A stretch of 64,000 nucleotides of DNA, taken from Bradyrhizobium guangdongense (lineage in GTDB: Bacteria; Pseudomonadota; Alphaproteobacteria; Rhizobiales; Xanthobacteraceae). The position numbers and the translations under genes were made by a program. Positions 18,001-26,600 of the stretch are shown one piece after another. The notes beneath the pieces were generated by a model. The model ran no database searches. It was not told the origin of the DNA and was given only the letters and a program-made list of their open reading frames with translations. How positions within the stretch are numbered: the first letter of the stretch is position 1; every line of letters begins with the position of its first letter. The stretch lies in contig NZ_PPPT01000009.1 in the NCBI RefSeq assembly GCF_006483445.1, positions 18,278 through 82,277 on the forward strand, given 5' to 3'.

Positions 18001-20475
18001 TTCGTCGGCCGTCACGCCCGCCGAGGTCTGGAAGATTGCGGGCGCCGCTACCGCCGGCAGCTCGCCGTTGGGATGTGCGTCGATATCCGCTTCGGCGAGA
18101 CCGACAAGGCTTTCAAGCGCCTCGTTGACCACGTCGACGGCGGGAACGGGCGTGAATGTGTTGGCAGCCGTGACATTGAGCGCGCCGAGGTCGCCGCGCC
18201 TGCCGGCAATTTCGGCACCGAGCGAGCTAGCTGTTGGATCGCGTTTGGCGTCGAGCAAGGCGCGCGCATAGCCAGCCGGTCCGAATGGCGACAGCTGATC
18301 GGCGGGCATGCAATCGGTGAGCAGGCCGTCATGATTGACCGGCCGGAACACCGACGCGACCGGGCTAGCGTCGTCGCGATCGTCTTGCGGCTTCGGGTAC
18401 TCAAGGGGGGTGGCAGTCGTGAGCGCAACCGCGCGACCATAAATGGCTTGGGCGTCGGCATGGGCGAGGGTGCCCAGCAGTGCCGCCTCAAACTGCTTAT
18501 CGGAAAGGCGTGCGATCAGCCACGGATCGGTGAAGCCGCGGAAATACAGTGCCTCCATCTTGAGAAGGAGATCGCTCGCGGGGTCGGTTACGCGGTAGAG
18601 AAAATGCAGGATAAGCAGTTGTTGCGTGACTGCTTCATCAAGATTGAAGGCCTTGATGCTTGCGACCGACGTCGGCGGAGCGAAGGTGAATGTGGTATTG
18701 GCGTCAAAAAAGTCCTTCAACCCGGCGACGCTGGGTGGCCGGCTGCTGAAAGTGAAATTTCCGGGCGGCGCGAACGCAGCGGCCGCCGCCGGCGGTGTGG
18801 CGAGGTAGCGGCGCAAGCGCAGCACGAGATTTTGCCATTGTTGGCGGGCAGCGAGCTCGTCGATATTTCCCCAATACAGCTTGAATGCTGCTGCCCAGTC
18901 TCCCTCGTTCTTGTCCTTCAGACCATTGACGGTGGCGACGCCCGCAAAACCCGGGTCGGTTTCGAGATGCGTTGCGAAGCTGGGGCCGTGAGCCGGGAGG
19001 GGTTTGGAGATGCCGGCACACACAACCTGACGAATGAGCTCGAAATGCTGTGTCTGTGCGGATCCTGCAATGTTCTTCCAATATTCATCGTCGGGCCTGT
19101 CGGCACCAAGCCAGTCATCGAACAGGGTCTTGCAATCGGTGTAAGCAAGCTTGACTGCGTCGCCATCGGTGCTGGGTTGCGGCCGACCGTCGAGGTCCAG
19201 CGGCGCCAAGCCGTGCAGTCGACGGGCGGCCAGGCGATCGCTCAGGCTAGGGGATGCTGGATCGATCTTCGCAGCGTCCGTGATCGGAGAATGGGTCTGT
19301 CCGATCACTCTTCTGGTCTGCGCCTGCCGGAATTTGGCGCGGAGGCTGACTTCGGTTTTCCCTGCAGCCAGATTGTACCGCTCGAGTGCCGGAGTGCCGG
19401 CGTCGAGATCCTTCGATATGGCGTAGAAGTACGCTGCCGGTACCAGTAGCGTCGACGGATCGATGTCGGTTACATCGACACGGACCGCGGCGTTCGAATC
19501 CGCCGGCTTCCAGTTCGCGGGATCGACCGGGACCAACCAGGAGAAGCTGCCGGCCGTTGCGGGGTTGGCGGTCCATTGCTGGCAGGTAAATCCCGCGGAG
19601 AGCGCTGCAACCAGCGCCGCGCGATCCCGCGCTGCCTGCTCCGAGCCGATCTTGCGCTGCTGGACCTCCGCCTCGAGCGCAAGGCGAATGCCATGCGTCT
19701 TCAGCGCCGGCATGCTGTCCGAGTCCGGATTGTAGAGCTTCTTGGCGGGCGTCGGCGGCGGCATGCCGATCACATCGAGACCGCTAACTGATTGTGCCGC
19801 GATTTCCGCGATGGCAGTGTCGGAAAGGGCAGTTAGCACAGCGCCTTCGTCGGCCAGCACTTCCGCGGTATCGTTGCGGACGCGTTCGTATTGGACGTCG
19901 GTCGAGGCGCTTACGGCACCGGGCAGGCGCTCCTGCCCAGCGCTGGAGACGCCGATCCAGATGAGGCTTTCTCCGCCAAGGGGACTGAGGTCGGTAAGAT
20001 CGTCGCGGCAGTTTCGAAATAGCTCGGACCGTCCAATTTCCCGGTCAGTGCCGTTGATGTTTCGCTTTACCACGATTTGAAAATCGAAGTTACCCTGCGG
20101 TTGTCCAGGGGGGGGCGTTGGCCGCTGAACTTCGATACGTTTGCGGACACGTATGTGCTGGTCGGGTGGTAATCCGACGAAGGGCGCGTACTCGGTCCAG
20201 ACCTCGGCCCATGGTTTCCACTGCGCGGCCAGCACACCCGGAGTGTTAATGGTTCCGCTCATGTCTGTGAGTGGGTCTTCACCGGTGAATAGCTGGGTCG
20301 CGCCGGTTACCTGCAGGCTTGGGGCGTAAGCTCCGCCCACGACACGCACCGGCAATCTCTCGTCTGTGCCGTCAATTTTCCGTTCGTAGAACTCGACGCT
20401 GACAGGGCCGAGTTCGTCCTTGCCGGTTTGCTGTGTCTGATCGACCAGATAGATAAAAAACTGCAGAGAGGACAT
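9100..20475 (-). CDS. Giant TcA-type ABC toxin subunit (pore and translocation component)
   Basis: The product is about 3791 aa from ATG 20475 (MSSLQFFIYL); the frame continues upstream to a GTG at 20523. The C-terminus is diagnostic: near residues 3490-3620 it has EMPGHYRRRIKNV, GPYQTVNAKLTLL, QNDTGLFETN and RDERYLPFEGAG, the TcB-binding domain of TcA proteins. Before it, about 3150-3400, lies the long helical region with many Gln, Glu and Arg that forms the translocation channel. Near residues 2075-2200 a segment reads like a PA14 domain (EWKGRLQVTIKGEHRF, then DDGMRIEIAG and QGHYDVKLTF), possibly a sugar or receptor module. Canonical TcdA-type proteins are about 2300-2500 aa, so this one is over 1200 residues longer. 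No signal peptide is seen. It pairs with the TcB-TcC fusion upstream. Confidence 0.92.
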   Translation of the reverse strand: MSSLQFFIYLVDQTQQTGKDELGPVSVEFYERKIDGTDERLPVRVVGGAYAPSLQVTGATQLFTGEDPLTDMSGTINTPGVLAAQWKPWAEVWTEYAPFVGLPPDQHIRVRKRIEVQRPTPPPGQPQGNFDFQIVVKRNINGTDREIGRSELFRNCRDDLTDLSPLGGESLIWIGVSSAGQERLPGAVSASTDVQYERVRNDTAEVLADEGAVLTALSDTAIAEIAAQSVSGLDVIGMPPPTPAKKLYNPDSDSMPALKTHGIRLALEAEVQQRKIGSEQAARDRAALVAALSAGFTCQQWTANPATAGSFSWLVPVDPANWKPADSNAAVRVDVTDIDPSTLLVPAAYFYAISKDLDAGTPALERYNLAAGKTEVSLRAKFRQAQTRRVIGQTHSPITDAAKIDPASPSLSDRLAARRLHGLAPLDLDGRPQPSTDGDAVKLAYTDCKTLFDDWLGADRPDDEYWKNIAGSAQTQHFELIRQVVCAGISKPLPAHGPSFATHLETDPGFAGVATVNGLKDKNEGDWAAAFKLYWGNIDELAARQQWQNLVLRLRRYLATPPAAAAAFAPPGNFTFSSRPPSVAGLKDFFDANTTFTFAPPTSVASIKAFNLDEAVTQQLLILHFLYRVTDPASDLLLKMEALYFRGFTDPWLIARLSDKQFEAALLGTLAHADAQAIYGRAVALTTATPLEYPKPQDDRDDASPVASVFRPVNHDGLLTDCMPADQLSPFGPAGYARALLDAKRDPTASSLGAEIAGRRGDLGALNVTAANTFTPVPAVDVVNEALESLVGLAEADIDAHPNGELPAVAAPAIFQTSAGVTADELAAVPEHSTPSDPADAVALARQKAAYDRLREDFSSFERPYHQLLDITRSYLEHIGSRRYDTMRTFRKDVHEFVKQPQDTANAKAFVPYLPPEFDTQTHLRRYPVRIDTAREYLKLNVEEHREVFTETLNNSRQKLWQFWGYPSATGTGHNDTPKWADWLDTHQVVMRPDPNARPAGVRRLSEFLLRSGLSYREFRDLVACGFVPIIVAPGLPEDEPCDIGAYTIDFAPLHADVALERLAVFLRLWRLLRKIPHTDYSLEGILQRLRRAREQMRNWDGARASIATIEAAVRTFVAAFEKAGTTPIDPANQQADSDAVRSAFAALPNEYTHLAAADDSIAVLKTRLERLESSANAQVTDDVRTHAGRIKASLTASEVARKGIENIEAQAEGLAVAISGGEIRTALKQRVRELRVSLADVIDSLDSLSDLSAALTMLDGLLPATSAAPVIRNAREQIAAVLPELATVPNVKAAATAAGHGMDNAIAGWWPSAIEVDSATIQDKLNALTTALKAQLGRLGLFPAASNRVKTFAKELRRLPLEQFKTQATVDKCEALLAAFNADRLQDEIRDTVTPVSVKIDSLPATFPDSAAARERLQDLVDHINAEPRDGSFTGPLGEIEELLGWWEKLAARDHSFLALKQTCDVLGLYNGANINADFIRQLAAMQMLRDDYALCVTDVLPLWLPAAGGVDTPVAEQAKKDLAAVVQERANCFRKEPKKRILHAEEFGEIEDLTSLRSDGGNDNYPAFLRPTHTLRFVEVCFKVAHSDFSVGELSFLYLNRHLTTFEDDPFRVEAVENKIRENPFADKFSDCTDASMLRLQRLLRGAAYGSMISTRPDASDGHKPTWDQNDGEKSRLKGKFALSDDDFSRLDRVFAADRQPGGLWRPNPTNDDLNKLWLRLAEELTALGYSDLDALKSLLTEDKPKFTTDLLETDVTRYTQKAGQPKKYDFSAVFAFDPAANKLSCTGLLDPVDILTEATRLRKTDTTDTTLFPACSPGEVTAIRDLFEQPRRTLAKFSLILPDQREAARRLLRPKKATYRMNLFVRYFFVFFRQHLVVADHLAAHVLQREPGKNPDVELDNLSTTARYLLLHHIEADENWKDNSGAFQYLANPNAKAIAGILGLRGTGIWTTFSSFKPPGPYTDIFNQRFDRYVAQVPGAPGLPNANYERLQTPPAFPVFPPFANLPQTTALMREISGSLNYLDHANDKYGDNVGPNSNDWLYNVPKPLRVPEPIDHKFLQPVPAGQQQVELRSGYQLRFDPADKARYGGAVPYHIEWKGRLQVTIKGEHRFVTSFKLPNGEDGPLGTTNIPNLTDDGMRIEIAGATYTKEIVPLHTPGGASDSLVLFGNDADGAFHAAPVAAPLDQGHYDVKLTFVDYSVDPSIYEISKGPSGSKDRHVAWLGVFVNSPEASPLHGLSEIAVSRSFPKNPPGGGDTTSTEFFEVLAQSLFIELKEAQDFPGYAGAAPFFYPEPYYFSSIRDIRRSYQRAFKALLFCHRFRLVEKEVDFLLSKGADFRGIAHTRATATGNWESRKLDFDFNQWSVGDAFRPRPVGEDVRQYPETHMPDRVWPLFDQWERFHDYVQLRSEVPGVATPLWQLFNDAANPVTPPTAQQLVSDHLGLKAKVAPDALLYTIDASPDYPELAKTALKTEEWPIRVWQAAQWQYARQRRFAAAHGVAPVKYREWARFEPNVASLREYINEAYLENGPVRRYANLAQLNGPLRERARFALVGYLASLERCTMPQMNGGPPYACSARDLSERLLLDVETGTCAATPRIEEAAAALRTYVQRLRLGLEKVSTDDVSRDFLEDWDLRLAEYRRWEAWQYRGAYPENYREAYLISAASRTETFEFLERHLQQESLTADQDWDDLVAPLMPSIPGLIRWIDRLPSVSEALPMKPEGYEKLTRRDRALSRTVLSPPEVKNTVDNRETNSMRMLSDAPLELDPRFVRLQCSTTDRQDDFYFWLVDGAAYDKPTQDAGQDWEHPYDSNDHLAGIPANLLAWNTRKTVRLAWCRIRDGIADDVRVSDYGVPVASDGMLKFDKRDVDLLVFEVDGAAKIDQRFVYDPDANIARVLVQTTWSAGTAPSAGGLSSFPHFMAAAPGAAAGPATFHAPALLVQKHLRLHDRGDAAREWLEFLHKPLACSNGWLDPKGLFGRPNARVLVLNWLENILDIGESQLAGQRLSTTELARETFALARKVLGERPRRLRHQDPDTADKLRSFVPEPPPLNRRLVLLWDRTDRLATAIQRCENSRQIRNDRTQPALSRSPAAMPAYGDMRLHDGWMWRDAYDSTERDRDEWLLPPPHYRFNVVLQKAIELCAETRGFGAALMSAFERGDAEELALLRSRHEVQINRLLLDVRRSQWREADWQLQALEKAREILETKKQHIEHLIQVGLISDEQSYFAHMEVAKMLTAATEGFEIAAQVLLLVPEVYVGVCSMVKFVSGQKYSASSKIGASLLHMLASVNSMDASIDSMRGSFARREEEWRHQLEVLKIELEQVRRQILAADRRQDIALRELNIHQDTVLNAQEIQRFQQSKFTNAEHFCWLQDNLAGLYREMFDVALAAARDAENAFRYERHYASSCFLASVSWTNYREGMTAGDHLLMALRRMEQTYLQQNVREYELGKSVSLRLCAPDALVSLRLTGNCEVDLPEWMLDLEMPGHYRRRIKNVALSVLCATGPYQTVNAKLTLLSDAVRLSPQVDPQYPEQVVLAGDPRFVRRYAAHQSIVTTSAQNDTGLFETNLRDERYLPFEGAGMISRWRIEMDPTTTQFDPDSLTDVVLHFRYTAIEGSAEMREQARTTARQNLPVEGNPANRYLDIQHDFPAQWTNLREGSATRLSVQIDRDMFPWSRNNENVVVEELDVYFKPEAGASLPPLLEIKVNGQPCEAALVDQSYGPVYHGRLSLSPPVIQAGTSSTSVQLEIAAPVGAAVSQPEVLLVCLKYFFAPPKAEVAPCERFASLN

Positions 20476-20529
20476 AAAAAAGCCCCGACACACAGGGGGC
20501 AACAAAAAGAACCGAGCCCCCACTCGGTT
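20476..20529 (-). terminator. Tandem terminator-like hairpins ending exactly at the tcA start codon
   Basis: On the minus strand, AACCGAG-TGGGGG-CTCGGTT (20529-20510) is followed by CTTTTT. Next comes GCCCC-9 nt-GGGGC (20500-20482) followed by six T (20481-20476), and then ATG at 20475. Both have the form of intrinsic terminators. A weaker hairpin, CCGCA-TTTTT-TGCGG, lies at 20549-20535. They may terminate tcBC transcripts or act as an attenuator in the tcA leader; the T-run leaves no room for a promoter before the ATG. Confidence 0.65.
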
Positions 20530-20665
20530 GAAGCCCGCAAAAAATGCGGTGTACGGTTGAATTAGGCCAGAGTAATCGACCGCGCGTCAAGCGGCTACGT
20601 TAAGTTGATGCAATTGTTTTTACCCGAGAAGCTAGATCTTACAATCGCGATCCTGCAAAGACGTT

Positions 20666-23600
20666 TCACTTCAAAGGAAGTCTGGGGGGCTGGGTGCGAC
20701 CAAAAGGAGGAAGCGGTGGTGCTTGGCCGCCGGTTCTGAACGCAGCCGCTTCTCCCCAAGTGAGTGAGGGGCCGAATCGACCTGTCGGGAAAATCATCTC
20801 TATCGGCAACGAAGCCCCGAGCTGATGAATATTTGCAGGAACCTGCGGGATTCCCAACTTAAGCGCAACTGCGGGCCGCGTGTTATCGATCGTGAGAGGC
20901 CCCTCAGGCGTTGACACTACGTCAATTGGACCTCCCACATATCCCCCGGCCTTCTCCATTGTTTCTTGCAATGCAGCGGCTCTACCTCTTCCTCCTGCCG
21001 TTGTCTGAGACCAACGCAGCGAATCCGGCCCAAGCGATCCCGGCTGGGATTGAGCCGTAACATAATAGCTGTAACCCATACTTGCCCACCCAGTTGCCGC
21101 ACTAATCCATGCGATAGTTTTTTCCGGCGTGCTTAGAGGTCGTCCACTCTCAAAGTCGCCTGTCAGGAAATTGCCAATGTGACTCCCTGAGCTTTTCTCT
21201 GTCGCTACTTCTACCGTGCTGACGCCGGTCTCGTAGCTTCCAGCTAACCCTAGAGTGGCCAATACCGGGGCGCTCGCAATTCCCAATTTCCCCGCCTGAG
21301 CCAGAGCGCCAAGTCCCGCAGTTCCCAGTGTTATAGCCGTTGTCGGCGCCAATTCTGGCGTCCAAAGCACTGAGAGCAGGCCTCCCGCCCATCCTTTCGT
21401 CTGCTTCCAAGCGCCCGAGAAGCCTCCCTCTTTCTCTCCTTCAACAACAAGGTCTGCATAATATTGGGTTGCAAATACGGCTGCCTCTGTTCCCGGGATC
21501 AACGAAGTCTTGGCTGGCTCTTCCGTAGCAGTTAACCCGGTCTGATCAGCAAATCTAAGCGGGTTTCCGTGCGCATACGCGAATCTGTTGGGCCCATCCG
21601 CCACGTCACTTGGATCCGCCGATATCCATCGCCCCAGCCACGGTGCGTAGTAGCGTGCGCCGTGATAGCTCAACCCGGTCGACTCATCGCGCTCCTTTGC
21701 CGTGAAGCGATAGCGGCGCGCGGCCGCGCCCGATGTCGGGGCATGATAACTGGTGCCGCCATAGGGATAGTATTCTTCGCGCGCGAGGAGTTCGCCGCTG
21801 GCTTGGTCGACCTCGATGCAGCACGAGCCGAGATGGTCCGGGATCTGCAACCGCACCTGCGCGTTGGCGCCGCCGGCATGGTCGACGATCGCCAGAATCC
21901 CGTTGCCGTCGCGGATCACCGAGGAATTTTTCGCCGAGCCGGTCGAGAAGAATTCGAACTGGCCAAGATAATACCGCGTCCCGCGCGGCTCCGATTTGGC
22001 CACGCGCTCGCCGGCGGCGTCATAGGCAAAGCGGCTGTCGTCGCCGCCGCGCCGGGTCAGGACGAGGCGGTCGCGGTAGTCCCATCGTAGATCGGTGAGA
22101 TGAGCCATGCGAACGACGTTGCCGTGGGCGTCGTAGTCGAGGGTTTCCAGCTCGGTGTTGCCGATCGTGACGCTGCGCAGGCGGTTGTTGACCACCTCGA
22201 CGTTGAAGCTGCGTGTCCAACTGCCGGGGCCCGCGACGTGACGCTGGCGGACCATGTTGCCGACGGGATCATATTGATAGGTTTCGCGGTAATTGCGGAA
22301 CGCGTGCTGGTCGTGCGCATGGGCGCAAAGGTCGTAAGGGAAGCCATTCGGCTGCTCGTTCCAGGTCCCCGACGTGCGACTGCAATGCTCGCGCCCGCGT
22401 GCGGTGACAAGCCGATAGAGCGAGTCGTAGCTGAACGTGCGAAGCGGATCGACACGCTGACCTGCATTGAACACGACCTCGATACTGCGGTCGAAGATGT
22501 GGGTGATGTTGCCGACAGGATCGAAGACGTGACGGATATTCTGAAAATCGCCGGCGCGCTGGCTGTGCAGCCGTCCCGTGAGCGGATCGAACACATATTG
22601 CAGGCCCGGTCCCGCGCCGCCATGCCGGAGCGACAGGCGCTGGCCGGACGCACGATAGGTGATGCCCGTGACAACCGTGCCGCCCGGAGAGGACGTCACT
22701 TCGATCAGTTGCCCCGAGACGGAATACTTCCGGGCAATCCTCGATCCATCGCTTACCGACTCGACCGGACGCGATTGCGCGTCGAACTCGTCCTGACGCG
22801 TCTCGGTCCTGGCGGGCTGGCCGGGCAGTACGGTTGTGCGTTCGGTTCGGGTGGGCGATCCATGCCAGTCGTAGCTTGCAATCGTCGATGATCCCCCCTC
22901 GTCGTTCTGTCGATACAGACGTCCTCTGAGGTAGTTGGCTGCGCCGTCGGCGACGCTCTCTCCGTAGGCGTAGGATTCGCGGGTGCGTTCGCTGCCTGCT
23001 TCGCGCACGGTGACCCTTAGCAGCCGTCGCAGGCTGTCGTATTCATGCACGATGCGACGCTGCATCGCGTCCCATTCGACCACGGTTTTGCCGTCAACGG
23101 CCGTGAGCAGTATTCGGCATCCGCTGTCCATGCTGTGGGAGCGCCAGGGCAACCCGATCATCGAGTAGTCCCAGCGCATCACCGCACGCTCCATGGTGTC
23201 GATAACGGCGCGCAAATTGCCCTCGACGTCGTATTCTGATCGCGTGCAGATGAATTCGTCCCGCGCTTCTGCATCGCGGCGATGATGCACCACGGAGAGG
23301 AACTGCCGCCCGAGCGGATCGAGGAATATGCGCGACGGCGTGGCCGCGTGCACTGCGGTCTGCAAGGCGCACTCGCGTTCGTGTCGTTGCCTCGCCTCGT
23401 CGTCCGGCCACGACGCCTGGTTCAGATCTCGGTCGACGCGTTGCTGATACCAGCTAGGCAGCACGTCGCCGGCCGGCAGCTTGCGGAAGAACCCGTGAAC
23501 ATCCGCATCGTGGAGCGGATCCAGCAGCACGGTGTCGTTGGCGTCCCAGGTCTCTTCACCCCAGGGATGGTGAGTCTGCTTCTCGTAGCTGTGGCCAACC

Positions 23601-26600
23601 GGCGCGGTCGGCGCCACGGCGCCCGAGGCTCGGAACGTCCGGTGCGGCGTCAGCTTCGTGCGCACCCGCTGCAACGCGTCGTAGAATGTCGTGTGCGAGG
23701 CGCCTTCGAGCCGGCCGGGCTCAAAGCCGTGGGTCGCCGCGAAGAAAGCCTCGTACTGGCGGACGATCTGGTTCTTGTTGTCGTGGATCTGCCAGCCGGA
23801 ACCGATCCAGCGAGCGGCGCTTGTGTTCGCGGGATCGTGGATGGGATCGAGCGGACCGGCATTGGTCAGTTGCTTGGTCTGGGCGACTTCGCCAAAGCCG
23901 TTGGAGTAGGCGAAAGCGATCTCGATCGTCGCGCCTTTATTTTGTGAGATGTGAAACTGCCGCGCGACTGTCGCGGCCCAAACCGGCTGCATGCGGGACA
24001 TCGTTTGGCCGGCCGTGACCGCGATCGGCCGCTGCAGATCGCAGGCGGCGAACATGTCATGGACAAAGCGCGAGGTGGCGCTTCCTATCGAGGCAGGTAC
24101 TCCGGAGCCGGGCTGCGCCAGAGCCAAGGGCGTGTCGAAGAATTTCGCGATGTCAGCCGCCGCGAGATTGACGCTGATGCCCCCCAGACTATCGCCGGTC
24201 GGGCGATGCTGGTTACCGCGCAGGGCTGTCGCAGCCACCATTCCGCGGAGGTCGAATCGCACCTCGGCTACCAAGCCGTTGGGATCGGTGATCTGCCGGG
24301 GTCGAAGCAGGCGGTAGTCGTTCCTGATCTGGGTCTCGTTTCCGACGGGATCGACGATGCGTTCCGGCATCAGGACGCCGATGCCGAATTCCTGGATGGT
24401 CTTTTTGTAGAACGCGTCGAAATGCGTAACGGGAACGAAAAATGCCTTGGGGTCGTATTGCTGAAACGGCGAGGGCGCCCACCAGCTTTCACTATCAGCG
24501 TCATCCGGCCAGGCTGCGGCCGGAAAAAGGGACGAGGACACCACGTCGCGGCGCCGCTGGTAGCCCGCACTGAGCAGGCGATCGGCACCGACGGGCTCCC
24601 GGGCCTCGTCGGCCAGTCTCTGAATCATCTCTGGCGTAGATGCGAGCTTGAAACTCTGATGGGCGAGAGCCGGCAGCGCGAGGCTGCCGAGCGGCAAGGC
24701 CTTGTCTTGCGCTGCGTTCCAGTAGTGCAAGCGGTTGTGCTCGATCCGCCGGCGCGTCGCGCTGCCGTCTTCAACGGACTGGTAGGGGAAATCGACAATT
24801 GCGACCGTCGTATCCAGTGCGCTTGCGTCGACCGGCCGATAGAAGCCCTTCGGACCCGTGGGAGGAACGCCCGTGATCTCCCAGTCGATGCTTTCGGCGG
24901 GCAGTGCCGCCTGATGATCGAGCGGGTTGGCGAGCGGGTCGGCGACGCCGTTCGTGTAGCGTTTGCGTGAGTAGGTGAGGGACGTGCGGCTCTGGATCTT
25001 CCGTGCTTCGTCGTTGAGGAAAGCAAGATCCCGAATCAGGCCCGCCGCCCGTCGTCCGTAGGCGGCGTGCGCGGACTGCAACACGTTGCCCCACTCGTCC
25101 GTTTCCAGCGTGAACAGGTGCTGGACGCGCGGATCATCCGGCCGCTGCTCGTAGCTGTAGTCGATCTGCTGCGCTGGATTGACCTGGAAGACGGCATGGC
25201 GATTGCCGGCCGTCGGCTGGCAGCGACGAACGGAATAGCTGCGTTCCGAAACGGTGTAGGGCCACGCGCCGGGCAGCACCCCTCCGTCCTCTTCGCCGGA
25301 GTAGAGTTCCTGCCGCAGCACCGAACCGCGCAGTGCCAGGATCGCGTCGCGCGTCTCGGCCTCATTCAGTTCAGGCACGGCGGTGTCGGGCAGCAGAAGC
25401 GCCTCGGGATCGGCGTCGAAATATTCCATCGCCAGCCGTTCGTTCAGTGTCTCGTCCTTTAACGTTGCCCCGGTGTGAAACCACGTGCGGGTGACAGTCG
25501 GAGGAAGCTCGAAGGCGGCGTTTGCGCCGAACTTGGGTGATGGCGCGCGATCGGCCGTGGCTTCGTATCGCACCGCATCTCGCTGTTCGACATGCGCGAA
25601 GCCGCAGAACTCGCGTTCCTGTCCGTCGTAGTGACCGTGCCTGTAGCGATAGCTGTTGGTCAGGATCTTGCCGGTGACGAGATCATGATATTCGACGCGT
25701 TCGATGACCTGCACGGGGAAGCCGAGGTTGGTGATCCACGGTCTGCTATTGTCTCGGTCCTCGATGCAGAACTGTGCCGACGTCGTATAGCGGAAGTGCG
25801 TTTCGCCGCCGAGGTTGTTGGTGTAGCGAACGAGCAGATGCGGTTTTTGCGATCCGCGCGTATCGGCGGAAACGCCGGGATCGGACGACTGGCCTCCGAC
25901 GAAATGCAGATAGCGAAGCGGTGCCGACGGGTCGGGACTGCCCGGCGCGAACACCAGGCAGGAGGTGCCGTTGGCAAGCAAATCCACGACCGATACCGCG
26001 CCGGGGTCGTCGACCGGCGGAAACGGGATCGTGACGGCGCGGCTGAAGCCATTGCCCGACTGGTTGCGCCAGCAGCGCAGTCCGTCGGCGCCAAGGTAGA
26101 TAAGATCGGTCGAGCCGGAGCCATCGACGTCGACCAGCCGGATGCGGCTGGCGCTGAACAGTTCCGACCGGTCGAATACGACGTGCTCGCTGGTTTCGCT
26201 CCCGTCCGCTTCGCGAATGGTGAGGGGGGTGCGCGCTCCAAAGCGTCCTGCGCCGAGGTTCGGCCAGTAGCAGATTTCGCCGTTGCGGATCCGAACGAGG
26301 TCTGTCAGGCCATCGCCTGACATGTCTGCCAGATACACTGTGTTTTTTCGATCGGCGAACAACAGGCGCGGCCCGTTCTTTTCCTCGCTCGCCCAGCTCA
26401 AACGCTCCGGGGGAGCGAAGCCGTTTTCGCCGAGCGAACGCTGCCAGACATAAGCTCCTTGTTCAGACCACACGAGGTCGGAAAGTCCGTCGCCGTCCAG
26501 GTCGAAGAGGCGCACGTTCGGATCGTCGGGATCGAGCGCCGGACTGTGGGCGAAGGGGACGAATTGATCCCACTTGTAGTCGGCCGTGCGTTCGCGAAAA

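Noticed and set aside
17878..19449. 523-codon plus-strand frame opposite tcA
   Set aside because: It is an antisense shadow with no motif, signal or ribosome-binding site.
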